Shown here in pieces: positions 1 through 9,297 of a stretch of 45,288 bases of DNA. Below the pieces are notes generated by a model. That model was not told where the DNA came from, did no database searches, and saw nothing but the letters and a program-made list of their open reading frames with translations. Position numbers and translations under genes: made by a program. Source of the DNA: Bradyrhizobium sp. YR681 (GTDB lineage Bacteria > Pseudomonadota > Alphaproteobacteria > Rhizobiales > Xanthobacteraceae); assembly GCF_000282615.1 (NCBI RefSeq), contig NZ_AKIY01000294.1, positions 1-45,288 of the forward strand, read 5' to 3'. How positions within the stretch are numbered: the first letter of the stretch is position 1; each line of letters opens with the position of its first letter.

Positions 1-3000
1 CCAGCTCCGCCGGCGTTGCCGGCAACGGCAACACCGTGTCGATCTCCGGCAGCAGCGAGCAGGTCTCGCTGACGGGCAACAATGTGAGCGCGACGGTCAG
101 CGGCACCAGCGACGCCCTCACCATCAGCGGCAGCAGCACCAGCGTGAGCACCGCCAATGCCACGGCGATCACGGTCACCGGCACGGCCAGCTCGGCCACG
201 ATCAGCGGCGACGGCAACTCTGTGTCGATCGCGGGGGCCAGCGACCAGGTCACGCTCACCGGCAACAACGAGGTCGTGACGATCAGCGGCACCGGTGCCT
301 CGCTCTCCGTCAACGGCAGCAATGCCTCCGTGACGACCACCAATGCGGCCGCAATCACGGTCACGGGCACGGCGAGCTCGGCGACGGTGACCGGCAACGG
401 CAACGCGCTGTCGATCGCGGGCGCAAGCGACCAGGTGACGCTGACAGGCAACAATGCAGCAGTCACGATCAGCGGGGTCAGCGATATCCTCGTCGTGAGC
501 GGCACCAACGAGACGATCACGACCACGAGCGCGGCAGCCATCACGCTGACCGGCAGCGGCAGCACGGCAACCGTCAACGGCGCCGGAAATACCATCTCGA
601 TTACGGGCACCAGCGATCGGGCAACGGTGACCGGCAACGGTGAAACCGTCAGCATCGGCGGTACCGGCAACAGCCTCGTCATTAGCGGCAGCAGCGAGAC
701 GATCACCACCAGCAGCGCCGCGGCGGTGACGATATCCGGCACCGGCAGCTCGGCAACCGTCACGGGGAACGGCAACGCCGTCACCATTGCGGGGACCAGC
801 GACGCGGTGACGCTGAACGGCACCGGCGACAGCGTGACCGTCAGCGGCAGTGCCGGGACGATCAATGCATCCGCCGCGCTGGCCGTCACCATGACGGGAA
901 CCAGGAGTTCGGCGACGATCGGCGGCAGCGGCCATGCGGTGACTGTCACCGGCAGCAGCGATGCCGTCACCCTGACGGGGACGAGTGACACCGTGACGGT
1001 CAGCGGTGCGGCGGCAACCGTCACCACCAGCAACGCCACGAGCGTGACGCTGATCGGGACGGGCAGCTCGGCCACGGTCAATGGCAGCGGCAACACGGTG
1101 GCGATCACCGGGACCAGCGATCGCGCGACGCTGACGGGCAACAACGCGGTCGTGACCATCAGCGGCCTCAGCGACACGCTGGTGGTCAGCGGCAGCAACG
1201 CCTCCGTGACGACCACGAGCGCGGCGACGATCACGGTCAGCGGGACCGGCAGCTCGGCGACGGTGAGCGGCAATTCCAACAAGGTTTCGATCACGGGAAC
1301 GAGCGATCAGGTGACGCTGAACGGTACCAGCGACAGCGTGACCGTGAGCGGGGTCGGCACCTCGCTGACGATCGGCAGCGGCAGCGCCTCCGTCACCACG
1401 ACCAGCGCCGCCTCGATCGCGGTCGCCGGTAGCGGCGTCTCGGCGACAATCACGGGCAGCGGCAACACGGTGTCGATTGCCGGCAGCAGCGACGTGCTGA
1501 CGGTGACCGGCAGCAACGCGGTCGTGTCGATCACCGGGACCGGTGACACGCTGACGGTCAGCGGCAGCAATGCCTCGGTGAGCGCAACCCATGCGGCCGC
1601 GATCACGGTCAGTGGCACCGCCAGCTCGGCGACGATCGGCGGCGACGGCAATGCGATAACGATTGCCGGCACGAGCGATCAGGTGACGCTCTCCGGCAAC
1701 AACACAGCGGTGAGCATTACCGGAACGGCGGCCACGCTCGCCGTCAGCGGCAGCAATGAGCTGGTGACGACGAGCCATGCCGCGGCGATCACTGTGAGTG
1801 GTGCCGGAAGCTCGGCAACCGTGACCGGCAACGGCAATACGGTGTCGATCACCGGAAGCAGCGATCAGGTGACGCTGACCGGCACCAGCGACAGCGTCAG
1901 CATCACCGGCGCGAGCGCGACGCTCGCCCTGAGCAGCGGCAGCGCATCGGTGGTAACGGCCAGCGCGGCAGCCATCACGATCGCCGGGACCGGCAGTTCG
2001 GCAACGATCAGCGGTGACGGAAATTCGGTCGCGATCACCGGCACCAGCGAGCAGGTCACCGTGGCCGGCAACAACGCCGCCGTCACGATCACGGGCGGCA
2101 ACGACACCCTCGTGTTGACGGGCAGCAACGACACGGTGACCACGAGCAGCGGCGCGGCGATTACCGTTTCCGGTGCGGGGAGCTCGGCGGTCATCGACGG
2201 CGACGGCAACGCCGTTGCCATCGTGGGCGCCAGCGACACGGTCACGTTGACCGGAACAGGTGACAGCCTGGTCGTCAGCGGCAGCAACGCCATTGTCAAT
2301 GCCTCGAGCGCGCTTGCCGTGACCATCACCGGGGCAGCGAGCTCGGCGACGATCGGCGGCGACGGTCACGCCGTGACGATCAACGGAACCAGCGATGCCG
2401 TGACCTTGAGCGGTGCGGGCGACACTGTGACTGTCACCGGTTCCAGCGCCACGGTCAGCACGACCAGCGCGGCCTCGGTGACCGTGACGGGGACCGGCAG
2501 CTCGGCGGCGATCAGCGGCGATGGCGACACGATCGCGATCGCCGGTGACAGCGATCAGGTGACGGTGACCGGCAACAACGAAACCATCAGCATCGGCGGT
2601 GCCGGGGATGCGCTGGTGATCAATGGCAGCAATGCCGCGGTGAGCACCACCAGTGCGGCCTCGGTGACCGTGACGGGAACCGGCAGCTCGGCGGCGATCA
2701 GCGGCGATGGCGACACCATTGCGATCGCCGGCACCAGCGACCAGGTGACGGTAACGGGTGACAATGAAGTCATCAGCATCGGCGGCGCCGGCAACACGCT
2801 GGTGATCAGCGGCAGCAACGACACGGTGATCGCGACCAGCGCCGCGGCGGTGACGCTCGCGGGCACAGGCAGCTCGTTGACCCTTGGCGGGGACGGCAAT
2901 GCCGTCTCGATCACGGGAACCGGAAATCAGATCACGCTGACGGGTAATGGCGACACCGTCGCCATCGGCGGCAGCAACGGGATCATCATCGCGAGCGGTA

Positions 3001-3392
3001 CCAACGAGCTGTATCTCGCCGATCGTGGCACCGGTCAGGTGACGATCGACAATGCGACTGCGCCGGGTGCGGCCGCACAGGGCGAACTGGATTTCGCCTC
3101 CGACGTCGCAAGCCAGGATCTCTGGTTTGTCCAGAGCGGAGACGATCTCGTCATCGACATCCTCGGGACACAGGACCAGTTCACGATCAGCGATTGGTTC
3201 GGATCGAACCCGAGTGCGGCGCTGGCGGAGATCACCGCGGGAGACGGCCTGCATCTCGACAGCTCGGTGTCGCAGCTGGTCCAGGCGATGGCATCGTATG
3301 CCGGCGCCAATCCCGGCTTCTTGCCATCGACGGCAACGCAGATGCCGAACGATCCGAGCCTGCAGACCGCGATTGCTTCGGCATGGCACTAG
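1..3392 (+). CDS. Type I-exported repeat protein (adhesin-like), 5' end missing
   Basis: The reading frame is open to the left edge, and the repeat pattern is already running there (SSAGVAGNGN before the first possible GTG at 36), so the true start lies outside the window. About 1000 visible residues consist of nine-residue units of the type G-x-x-x-x-(V/A)-(T/S)-(I/L/V)-(T/S), ordered into 62-residue repeats and rich in Gly, Ser, Thr, Asn and Val. This pattern suggests a beta-solenoid stalk. The end differs: a module (GELDFASDVASQDLWFVQSG, then DQFTISDWFGS) resembling the domain associated with RTX calcium-binding repeats, then a 41-residue tail ending LQTAIASAWH. The tail matches the end of the giant RTX protein at 11382-23060 and is probably the type I secretion signal. 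A surface or biofilm adhesin role is inferred. The next gene starts before this one stops, which suggests translational coupling. Confidence 0.85.
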   Translation, partial: SSAGVAGNGNTVSISGSSEQVSLTGNNVSATVSGTSDALTISGSSTSVSTANATAITVTGTASSATISGDGNSVSIAGASDQVTLTGNNEVVTISGTGASLSVNGSNASVTTTNAAAITVTGTASSATVTGNGNALSIAGASDQVTLTGNNAAVTISGVSDILVVSGTNETITTTSAAAITLTGSGSTATVNGAGNTISITGTSDRATVTGNGETVSIGGTGNSLVISGSSETITTSSAAAVTISGTGSSATVTGNGNAVTIAGTSDAVTLNGTGDSVTVSGSAGTINASAALAVTMTGTRSSATIGGSGHAVTVTGSSDAVTLTGTSDTVTVSGAAATVTTSNATSVTLIGTGSSATVNGSGNTVAITGTSDRATLTGNNAVVTISGLSDTLVVSGSNASVTTTSAATITVSGTGSSATVSGNSNKVSITGTSDQVTLNGTSDSVTVSGVGTSLTIGSGSASVTTTSAASIAVAGSGVSATITGSGNTVSIAGSSDVLTVTGSNAVVSITGTGDTLTVSGSNASVSATHAAAITVSGTASSATIGGDGNAITIAGTSDQVTLSGNNTAVSITGTAATLAVSGSNELVTTSHAAAITVSGAGSSATVTGNGNTVSITGSSDQVTLTGTSDSVSITGASATLALSSGSASVVTASAAAITIAGTGSSATISGDGNSVAITGTSEQVTVAGNNAAVTITGGNDTLVLTGSNDTVTTSSGAAITVSGAGSSAVIDGDGNAVAIVGASDTVTLTGTGDSLVVSGSNAIVNASSALAVTITGAASSATIGGDGHAVTINGTSDAVTLSGAGDTVTVTGSSATVSTTSAASVTVTGTGSSAAISGDGDTIAIAGDSDQVTVTGNNETISIGGAGDALVINGSNAAVSTTSAASVTVTGTGSSAAISGDGDTIAIAGTSDQVTVTGDNEVISIGGAGNTLVISGSNDTVIATSAAAVTLAGTGSSLTLGGDGNAVSITGTGNQITLTGNGDTVAIGGSNGIIIASGTNELYLADRGTGQVTIDNATAPGAAAQGELDFASDVASQDLWFVQSGDDLVIDILGTQDQFTISDWFGSNPSAALAEITAGDGLHLDSSVSQLVQAMASYAGANPGFLPSTATQMPNDPSLQTAIASAWH
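3..2990 (+). repeat. 62-residue (about 186 bp) coding tandem repeats, 17 visible copies
   Basis: Each full copy is five nonapeptides plus one 17-residue unit (5 x 9 + 17 = 62). Copies are easily counted by the recurring segment GTGSSATVSGNGNTVSITG and its variants: sixteen after position 180, plus the one cut by the left edge. Some copies have lost a single nonapeptide and are 53 residues long, so length variation goes in nine-residue steps. The two copies around 2470-2760 are almost identical in protein and DNA sequence, which points to recent duplication or gene conversion. Confidence 0.9.
3267..3389 (+). other. Shared C-terminal type I secretion signal, copy 1
   Basis: This stretch codes for the last 41 residues of the repeat protein, starting VSQLVQAMASYAG and ending LQTAIASAWH. 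It aligns with the last 44 residues of the RTX protein (22926-23057). Identities include SQLVQAMA, a Tyr, Gly-Phe, a Pro, LQTA and AWH. The two proteins are otherwise unlike in sequence. An extreme C-terminal position and sharing between substrates of one exporter are typical of type I signals; the function itself is inferred. Confidence 0.75.
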
Positions 3393-6300
3393 CTGGTGAC
3401 ATCAACACGGGCGTCGTGACGTTCGATGAGGCCGTCGAGGCCTTGCGCGCAGGCCGATTGGATGCAGCGGCGTCCGCCTGCCAGGTGATCCTGGCAGCGG
3501 ACCCCGCCCATGATGGCTGCATGAATGTGCTAGGGATCGCCGCGCTGCTGCGCGGAGACGCGGCCTCTGCGCGCGCGCTGCTCGAACAGGCGGTCGGGCT
3601 GGCGCCGGAGAACGCCAGCTATCACGTCAATCTTGCAAAGGTGCTGCACGCACTTGGCGCGCTGGACGAGGCCGAGCAGCAATTCCGCAGCGCCATCCGT
3701 CTCGGTCCCGGCGAGGCCGATGGCCATCTCGGTCTGGCCCATCTGCTGCGGGCGCAGGGGCGAGCGGAGGAAGCCTCGGGCTGCCTCTCGGAGGCGGTAC
3801 GGCTGCGGCCGGACGACGCGGACACGCGCGGCATCCACGCCAATCTGCTGCACGATCTCGGCCGTCTCGACGAGGCGGAGCTGCACTATCTCCAAGCGTG
3901 CCGCGTCAGGCCGGATTTTCCCGAAGTCCTCAACAATCTCGGCAATATTTGCCAGTCACGGGGACGCCTGGAGGAAGCCGAAGCGCATTTTCGCCGGGCC
4001 TTGTCCTGCCGGCCGGAGTTTCCGGAGACCTGCAACAATCTCGGCAATCTTTTGCGCGAACTCGGCCGTCCAGAAGAGGCGGAGGGCTATTGTCGCGAGG
4101 CATTGCGGCTGCGGCCCGACTATCCGACGGCGCACAACAACCTTGGCAATGCGCTGAAGGAACACGGCGCGTACGAGGCCGCCGAATTCCACTACCGCGA
4201 GGCGCTTCGCCTGAAGCCGGACTATGCCGAAGTCTACAACAATCTCGGCTCTTTGTTCGGGGACTTCGCCGCGCTCGACAAGGCGGAGGACTGCTACCGC
4301 CGCGCCATCGCGCTGCGCAGCGGCTATTCCGAGGCCCTGGCCAATCTCGGAATGACGCTGCTTGGCGCAGGGAAGTTCGAGGAGGGATGGCAGGTTTATG
4401 ATGCCCACCGCAAGATCGAGCGGCGCGACGATCTGACCGGCCCGCAATGGACCGGAGACGACATCGAGGGGCGCACGCTGCTGATCTACGCCGAGCAGGG
4501 TTTTGGCGATATGCTCCAGTTCAGCCGGTTCGTCCCTCTTGCCGCGGGGCGCGGGCGTATCGTCTTCGAGGTGCCGCGACCGCTGCACGGCCTTCTGGCG
4601 CAGATGCCCGGCGTCGACCAGATCGTGGCGCGCGGCGATCCGTTGCCGCATTATGACGTGCGTTGCGCGCTGATGAGCCTGCCGCGCTGGCTCGGCATCA
4701 GGTCCGGCCGGCTCCGGGGCGAGGCGCCGTATCTTGCCGCCGACCGCGGCCGGATCGCCAAATGGCGTAGCCGTGTCGAGGCGCTGCCTGGGCTGCGCGT
4801 GGGCCTCGCATGGGCGGGGAATCCGGCGCTGAAGAACGACCGGCGCCGCTCCATCACGCTGGACCGGCTCGCAGCGCTTGCCGATGTCGCGGGCGTCTCT
4901 TTCGTGTCGCTCCAGAAGGGCGAGGCATCGGCGCAGATGTCGGCGCCACCGCCGGGCCTCACCGTGCACGACTGGACCGCGGAGCTCGCCGATTTCGCCG
5001 ATACCGCGGCGCTGATCTCGACCCTCGATCTGGTGATCACCGTCGACACATCGATCGTGCATCTGACGGGTGCGCTCGGCCGGCCGGTCTGGCTGCTCAA
5101 CAGGTTCAACAGTTGTTGGCGCTGGCTGTTCGATCAAGCGCGCAGCCCATGGTACGCGACGTTACGGCAGTTCAAGCAGCCGGCGCCGGGTGACTGGGAT
5201 GCCGTCGTGGCTGACGTCAGGACCGCGCTCGTGGAGCGCGCTGCGAATGCCCTGCCACGGGGCGCGTTCGACGAGGCGCTGGGGCATCATCAGGCCGGCC
5301 GCCTCGACCAGGCCGAGATCATCTACCGCCGCTTGCTGAACAGGAATCCCGACCACGCCGGAAGCCTCCATCTGCTCGGCGTCGTCCATTTCCAGCGCGG
5401 CGAGCACGCCCGCGCCGTCGACTATATCGGCCGCGCGGTCGATATCGCGCCGAAGGACGACAATTTCCGGCATAATTTCGCCAACGCTCTTGGCGCGCTT
5501 GGTCGCCGTGCCGAAGCCGAGACCCAGTATCGCCTGGCGATCGACCTGAACGAGGATCATGCGAACGCGCACGGCTCGCTTGGCCTGCTGCTTCAGGAGA
5601 CGGGACGGCTCGACGAAGCCGAGCCGCATTTGCGACACGCCTATCGGCTCAAACCATCGTCCGAGATCGCCTGCAACAATCTCGGCATCCTGCTGTGCCG
5701 AAGGGAGATCCTCGACGAGGCCGAGGCGAAATTTCGCGAAGCCCTGCAGATCAATCCCGATTTTGCTCCGGCGCATGCCAATCTCGGCAGCATTCTGCGT
5801 GCGTGTGGCGCGCTCGACGAAGCCGAAGCGCAATGCCGCCGCGCGCTCGCATGCGATGCAAACCTGGCCGAGGGCCACTTCGTCCTGGCGCAGGTGCTCG
5901 AGGCCCGCGAGCGCTACGACGAAGCGGAACGCGCCTATCGCAAGGCGATCGCGCTGAAGCCCGATTGTGCGGATTGGTACAACGATCTTGCCAAGCTGCT
6001 CGTCGATCTGCGCCGGCTCGACGAGGCCTGGCCGTTGTTCGACCGGACGCTGCGCATGCGGCCCGATCATCCCGAAGCCCACAGCAACCGTGCGATTGCG
6101 CGACTGCTGACCGGCGATCATGTTGCTGGTTGGGCGGAATATGAGTGGCGATGGAAGCTGAAGAAACGTCCAGGCCGGCTCGACGATTTTGCGCAGCCGG
6201 TCTGGAACGGCGAGGACATCAGCGGCCGCACGCTTCTGATTCATGCCGAGCAGGGGTTTGGCGACACGATCCAGTTCTGCCGCCTGGTTCCTCAACTGCG

Positions 6301-7033
6301 TACAGGCGCGCGCATCGTGCTGGAGGTGCAGCGCGCTTTGGCGCCGTTGCTCAAAGATCTTCCCGGCGTCGATCAGATCGTTCCGCGCGGCGATCCCCTT
6401 CCGCCGTTCGACGTCCATTGTCCGCTGCTCGGCCTGTCGCGTCTGCTCGATCTGTCGCTGACCGACGTGCCCGGTCAGGTTCCATATCTCGTTCCGGATG
6501 CCGCGCGCATGGAGAGCTGGCGCAAGCGGCTCCGCACCCTCGGGGGCTTTCGTGTCGGCCTCGCCTGGGCCGGCAGCCCGACCATGGCGGATGATCGCCG
6601 TCGCTCGATTTCTCCGGACCTCCTCTCGGCGTTGGCGGAGATTCCGGGTGTCTCGTTCGTCTCCTTGCAGAAGCGTGCAGGAGGGCAGGCCAGCGCCGCG
6701 CCGTCCGGCCTGGTGCTGCATGACTTCACCGATGAGCTGAACGATTTTGCCGACACCGCCGCGCTGATTGCCAATCTCGATCTGACAATCAGCGTCGACA
6801 CCGCGGTCATCCACGTCGCGGGCGCGCTGGGGCGGCCGGTCTGGCTCCTCAATCGCTTCAGCGGCTGCTGGCGCTGGCTGCGCGATCGCGATGACAGCCC
6901 CTGGTATCCGACGCTGCGTCAGTTCCGGCAACCGCGCCCGGAAGATTGGAGCAGCGTCGTCGCCGCGATCGCGCAAGCGCTCGAGGTCGCGCGTAGAGAA
7001 ATTGAACCTGCTGCGATGTCGGCGGCGGAATAA
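3383..7033 (+). CDS. Internally duplicated TPR / GT9-like glycosyltransferase protein
   Basis: This 1216-residue protein is built from two copies of the same module: a TPR array (roughly residues 10-340 and 615-920) followed by a heptosyltransferase-like (GT9) domain. In copy 1 the motifs are GRTLLIYAEQGFGD near residue 363 and VDTSIVHLTGALGRPVWLLN near 551. In copy 2 they are GRTLLIHAEQGFGD near 948 and VDTAVIHVAGALGRPVWLLN near 1134. Copies lie 585 residues apart. The D-(T/S)-x-x-x-H-x-x-(G/A)-A-x-G-x-P pattern is the sugar-nucleotide-binding end of GT9 enzymes. The start ATG at 3383 overlaps the upstream stop codon by 10 bases. There is no signal peptide, so it is probably cytoplasmic. Its position between an exported repeat protein and the exporter suggests it glycosylates the Ser/Thr/Asn-rich substrate before secretion, as TPR-type glycosyltransferases do for some adhesins. 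That role is an inference; a surface polysaccharide role is possible. Confidence 0.8.
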   Translation: MALAGDINTGVVTFDEAVEALRAGRLDAAASACQVILAADPAHDGCMNVLGIAALLRGDAASARALLEQAVGLAPENASYHVNLAKVLHALGALDEAEQQFRSAIRLGPGEADGHLGLAHLLRAQGRAEEASGCLSEAVRLRPDDADTRGIHANLLHDLGRLDEAELHYLQACRVRPDFPEVLNNLGNICQSRGRLEEAEAHFRRALSCRPEFPETCNNLGNLLRELGRPEEAEGYCREALRLRPDYPTAHNNLGNALKEHGAYEAAEFHYREALRLKPDYAEVYNNLGSLFGDFAALDKAEDCYRRAIALRSGYSEALANLGMTLLGAGKFEEGWQVYDAHRKIERRDDLTGPQWTGDDIEGRTLLIYAEQGFGDMLQFSRFVPLAAGRGRIVFEVPRPLHGLLAQMPGVDQIVARGDPLPHYDVRCALMSLPRWLGIRSGRLRGEAPYLAADRGRIAKWRSRVEALPGLRVGLAWAGNPALKNDRRRSITLDRLAALADVAGVSFVSLQKGEASAQMSAPPPGLTVHDWTAELADFADTAALISTLDLVITVDTSIVHLTGALGRPVWLLNRFNSCWRWLFDQARSPWYATLRQFKQPAPGDWDAVVADVRTALVERAANALPRGAFDEALGHHQAGRLDQAEIIYRRLLNRNPDHAGSLHLLGVVHFQRGEHARAVDYIGRAVDIAPKDDNFRHNFANALGALGRRAEAETQYRLAIDLNEDHANAHGSLGLLLQETGRLDEAEPHLRHAYRLKPSSEIACNNLGILLCRREILDEAEAKFREALQINPDFAPAHANLGSILRACGALDEAEAQCRRALACDANLAEGHFVLAQVLEARERYDEAERAYRKAIALKPDCADWYNDLAKLLVDLRRLDEAWPLFDRTLRMRPDHPEAHSNRAIARLLTGDHVAGWAEYEWRWKLKKRPGRLDDFAQPVWNGEDISGRTLLIHAEQGFGDTIQFCRLVPQLRTGARIVLEVQRALAPLLKDLPGVDQIVPRGDPLPPFDVHCPLLGLSRLLDLSLTDVPGQVPYLVPDAARMESWRKRLRTLGGFRVGLAWAGSPTMADDRRRSISPDLLSALAEIPGVSFVSLQKRAGGQASAAPSGLVLHDFTDELNDFADTAALIANLDLTISVDTAVIHVAGALGRPVWLLNRFSGCWRWLRDRDDSPWYPTLRQFRQPRPEDWSSVVAAIAQALEVARREIEPAAMSAAE

Positions 7034-7146
7034 TGCAAAGCGAGGCGACGGTTCGATAAGACTTTAGGAAAGTTCCATCTTCGCAGGCCGTGCATCGATC
7101 TTTGCCGGTCTTGGGAAACGTGCAATAGTCGATAACACGATCTAAA

Positions 7147-9297
7147 GTGGTGAATGTGGCAGGGTTGGGTGTGGAAGCCGTAAGGCAGGATACGGGGCTG
7201 CAGTGTCTTGCGCTGCTGTTGCGATTTCATCAGGTATCGGTGGACCCCGCGCAGATCGCTCACCAGTTTTCGGGCAGCCCGGTCGGCGTGCTGGAAATGC
7301 TCCGCTGCGCCAAGCAGCTGAAGCTGAAGGCGAGGGCGGTTCGCGAGAGCTGGTCGGGCCTCACGCGATTGTCGCTGCCCGCCATCATCGAACGTCACGA
7401 CGGCTCCTTTGCCATTCTCGGCAAGGTCGGTGCGGAGGACGTCCTCATTCACGACCCCGCCGTCAATCGGCCGCAGGTCGTCAAGCGCGCCGAGTTCGAA
7501 GGCGGCTGGACCGGCCGCATCGTGTTGATGGCGCGCCGCGCGTCGCTCTCCGATCTCGCGCGCAAGTTCGACGTCACCTGGTTCCTCCAGGCCATGCACA
7601 AATATCGCCGGCTGCTCGGCGAGGTCCTGGTAGCGTCGTTTTTCCTGCAGCTGTTTGCACTGGTTACGCCGTTATTCTTCCAAGTGGTGACCGACAAGGT
7701 GCTGGCGCATCGCGGTTACACCACGCTCGACGTGCTGGTGTTCGGGCTCATCGTCGTCTCGATCTTCGAGACCGTGCTCGGCGCATTGCGCACCTACGTC
7801 TTCTCCCACACCACCAACCGGATCGACGTCGAGCTCGGCGCGCGCCTGTTCCGGCACCTGATCGCACTGCCGATCGCTTATTTCGAGGCGCGGCGGGCCG
7901 GCGATTCCGTGGCGCGTGTGCGCGAGCTCGAGAACATCAGGAACTTCCTCACCAGCTCGGCCCTGACGCTGGTGATCGATCTCGGCTTCACCTTCGTCTT
8001 CCTTGCGGTGATGTTCTACTACTCGCCGTTCCTGACCTGGATCGTGATCGGCTCGTTCCCGTTCTATATCGCGATCTCGGCCGGCGTGACCCCGATCTTC
8101 CGCGAGCGGCTGGACAAGAAGTTCGATCGCGGCGCCGAGAACCAGGCCTTCCTGGTCGAGAGCGTCAGCGCGATCCAGACGCTGAAGGCGATGGCGATCG
8201 AGCCGCAGATGCAGCGGCGCTGGGAGGAGCAGCTCGCCTCCTATGTCAGCGCCAGCTTCGACGTGCTCTCGCTCGGCAATTGGGCGAGCCAGTCGGTGCA
8301 GTTCATCAGCAAGCTCGTCACCGCGCTGACGCTTTATTTCGGCGCGCGCCTCGTCATCGAGGGCAACCTCTCGGTCGGCGAGCTCATCGCCTTCAACATG
8401 CTGGCCGGGCGGGTGGCGCAGCCGGTGCTCCGGCTGGCCCAGCTCTGGCAGGATTTTCACCAGGCGCGCGTCTCGATCGCCCGGCTCGGCGACATTCTCA
8501 ACGCCGTGCCCGAGCCGATGTTCGATCCCTCGCGGGCGACACTGCCGCCGATCAAGGGCGAGGTGGTCTTCGACCACGTCAACTTCCGCTACCGGCCGGA
8601 CATGTCGCTGGCGCTCCAGGACATCTCGCTGAAGGTCACGCCGGGACAGGTGATCGGCATCGTCGGGCCCTCCGGCTCCGGCAAGTCGACGCTGACAAAG
8701 CTGATCCAGCGGCTCTACGTGCCGGAGGCTGGTCGCATCCTGATCGACGGCATTGACCTGACCGTGGCCGATGTCGCCTGGCTGCGGCGCCAGATCGGCA
8801 CGGTGTTGCAGGAGAACGTGCTGTTCAACCGCACCATCCGAGAGAACATCGCGCTCGCCGACCCCGGCATGGCGATGGAGCGGGTGATCGCAGCCGCCGA
8901 GCTTGCGGGCGCGCACGAGTTCATTCTGGCGCTGCCCGACGGCTACAACACCGTGGTCGGCGAGCGCGGCGCCAGCCTGTCCGGCGGCCAGCGCCAGCGC
9001 ATCGCGATCGCGCGGGCGCTGGTGACCAACCCCCGCGTCCTGATCTTCGACGAGGCCACCAGCGCGCTCGACTACGAGAGCGAGAACATCATCCAGCGCA
9101 ACATGCGCAAGATCTGCGCCGGCCGGACCGTCTTCATCATCGCGCACCGGCTCTCGGCGGTGCGCCACGCCGACCGCATCCTCACCATCGAGGCCGGAAG
9201 GCTGGTCGAGGACGGCAGCCATGACGAGTTGATCAAGAAGGCGGGGCGCTACGCGATGCTGCACCAGATCCAGGCGGGGCTCCATGTCGTCGGCTGA
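7147..9297 (+). CDS. Type I secretion exporter, HlyB-type ABC transporter with peptidase-like domain
   Basis: This 716-residue inner-membrane exporter ATPase has the usual family length. The N-terminal ~130 residues are a C39-like domain (TGLQCLALLLRFHQ) without the peptidase Asp-Cys-Gly motif, like the non-cleaving domain of HlyB, so substrates are exported without leader removal. A six-helix membrane domain follows (about 155-440). The ATPase domain has Walker A GPSGSGKST near residue 507, signature LSGGQ near 613, Walker B VLIFDEATSALD near 630 and the switch His in IIAHRLSA near 663. A GTG start at 7147 (or 7150) is used, without a strong Shine-Dalgarno sequence. The stop overlaps the adaptor gene by 14 bases. 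It probably exports the two neighbouring proteins with a shared C-terminal signal. Confidence 0.93.
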   Translation: MVNVAGLGVEAVRQDTGLQCLALLLRFHQVSVDPAQIAHQFSGSPVGVLEMLRCAKQLKLKARAVRESWSGLTRLSLPAIIERHDGSFAILGKVGAEDVLIHDPAVNRPQVVKRAEFEGGWTGRIVLMARRASLSDLARKFDVTWFLQAMHKYRRLLGEVLVASFFLQLFALVTPLFFQVVTDKVLAHRGYTTLDVLVFGLIVVSIFETVLGALRTYVFSHTTNRIDVELGARLFRHLIALPIAYFEARRAGDSVARVRELENIRNFLTSSALTLVIDLGFTFVFLAVMFYYSPFLTWIVIGSFPFYIAISAGVTPIFRERLDKKFDRGAENQAFLVESVSAIQTLKAMAIEPQMQRRWEEQLASYVSASFDVLSLGNWASQSVQFISKLVTALTLYFGARLVIEGNLSVGELIAFNMLAGRVAQPVLRLAQLWQDFHQARVSIARLGDILNAVPEPMFDPSRATLPPIKGEVVFDHVNFRYRPDMSLALQDISLKVTPGQVIGIVGPSGSGKSTLTKLIQRLYVPEAGRILIDGIDLTVADVAWLRRQIGTVLQENVLFNRTIRENIALADPGMAMERVIAAAELAGAHEFILALPDGYNTVVGERGASLSGGQRQRIAIARALVTNPRVLIFDEATSALDYESENIIQRNMRKICAGRTVFIIAHRLSAVRHADRILTIEAGRLVEDGSHDELIKKAGRYAMLHQIQAGLHVVG

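Noticed and set aside
1307..2914. Several open frames of about 120-150 codons on the minus strand within the first repeat gene
   Set aside because: They mirror the repeat composition of the plus-strand gene, repeat with the same period, and have no start signals or recognisable products.
3956..6976. Long minus-strand frames (393 and 604 codons) opposite the TPR/glycosyltransferase gene
   Set aside because: The TPR and GT9-like motifs on the plus strand are unambiguous and duplicated; the other frames carry no domain signal.
7147..7560. N-terminal domain of the exporter considered as an active bacteriocin-type C39 peptidase
   Set aside because: The catalytic Asp-Cys-Gly segment is absent (TGLQCLALLLRFHQ instead), as in HlyB-type exporters. 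Neither substrate shows a double-glycine leader.
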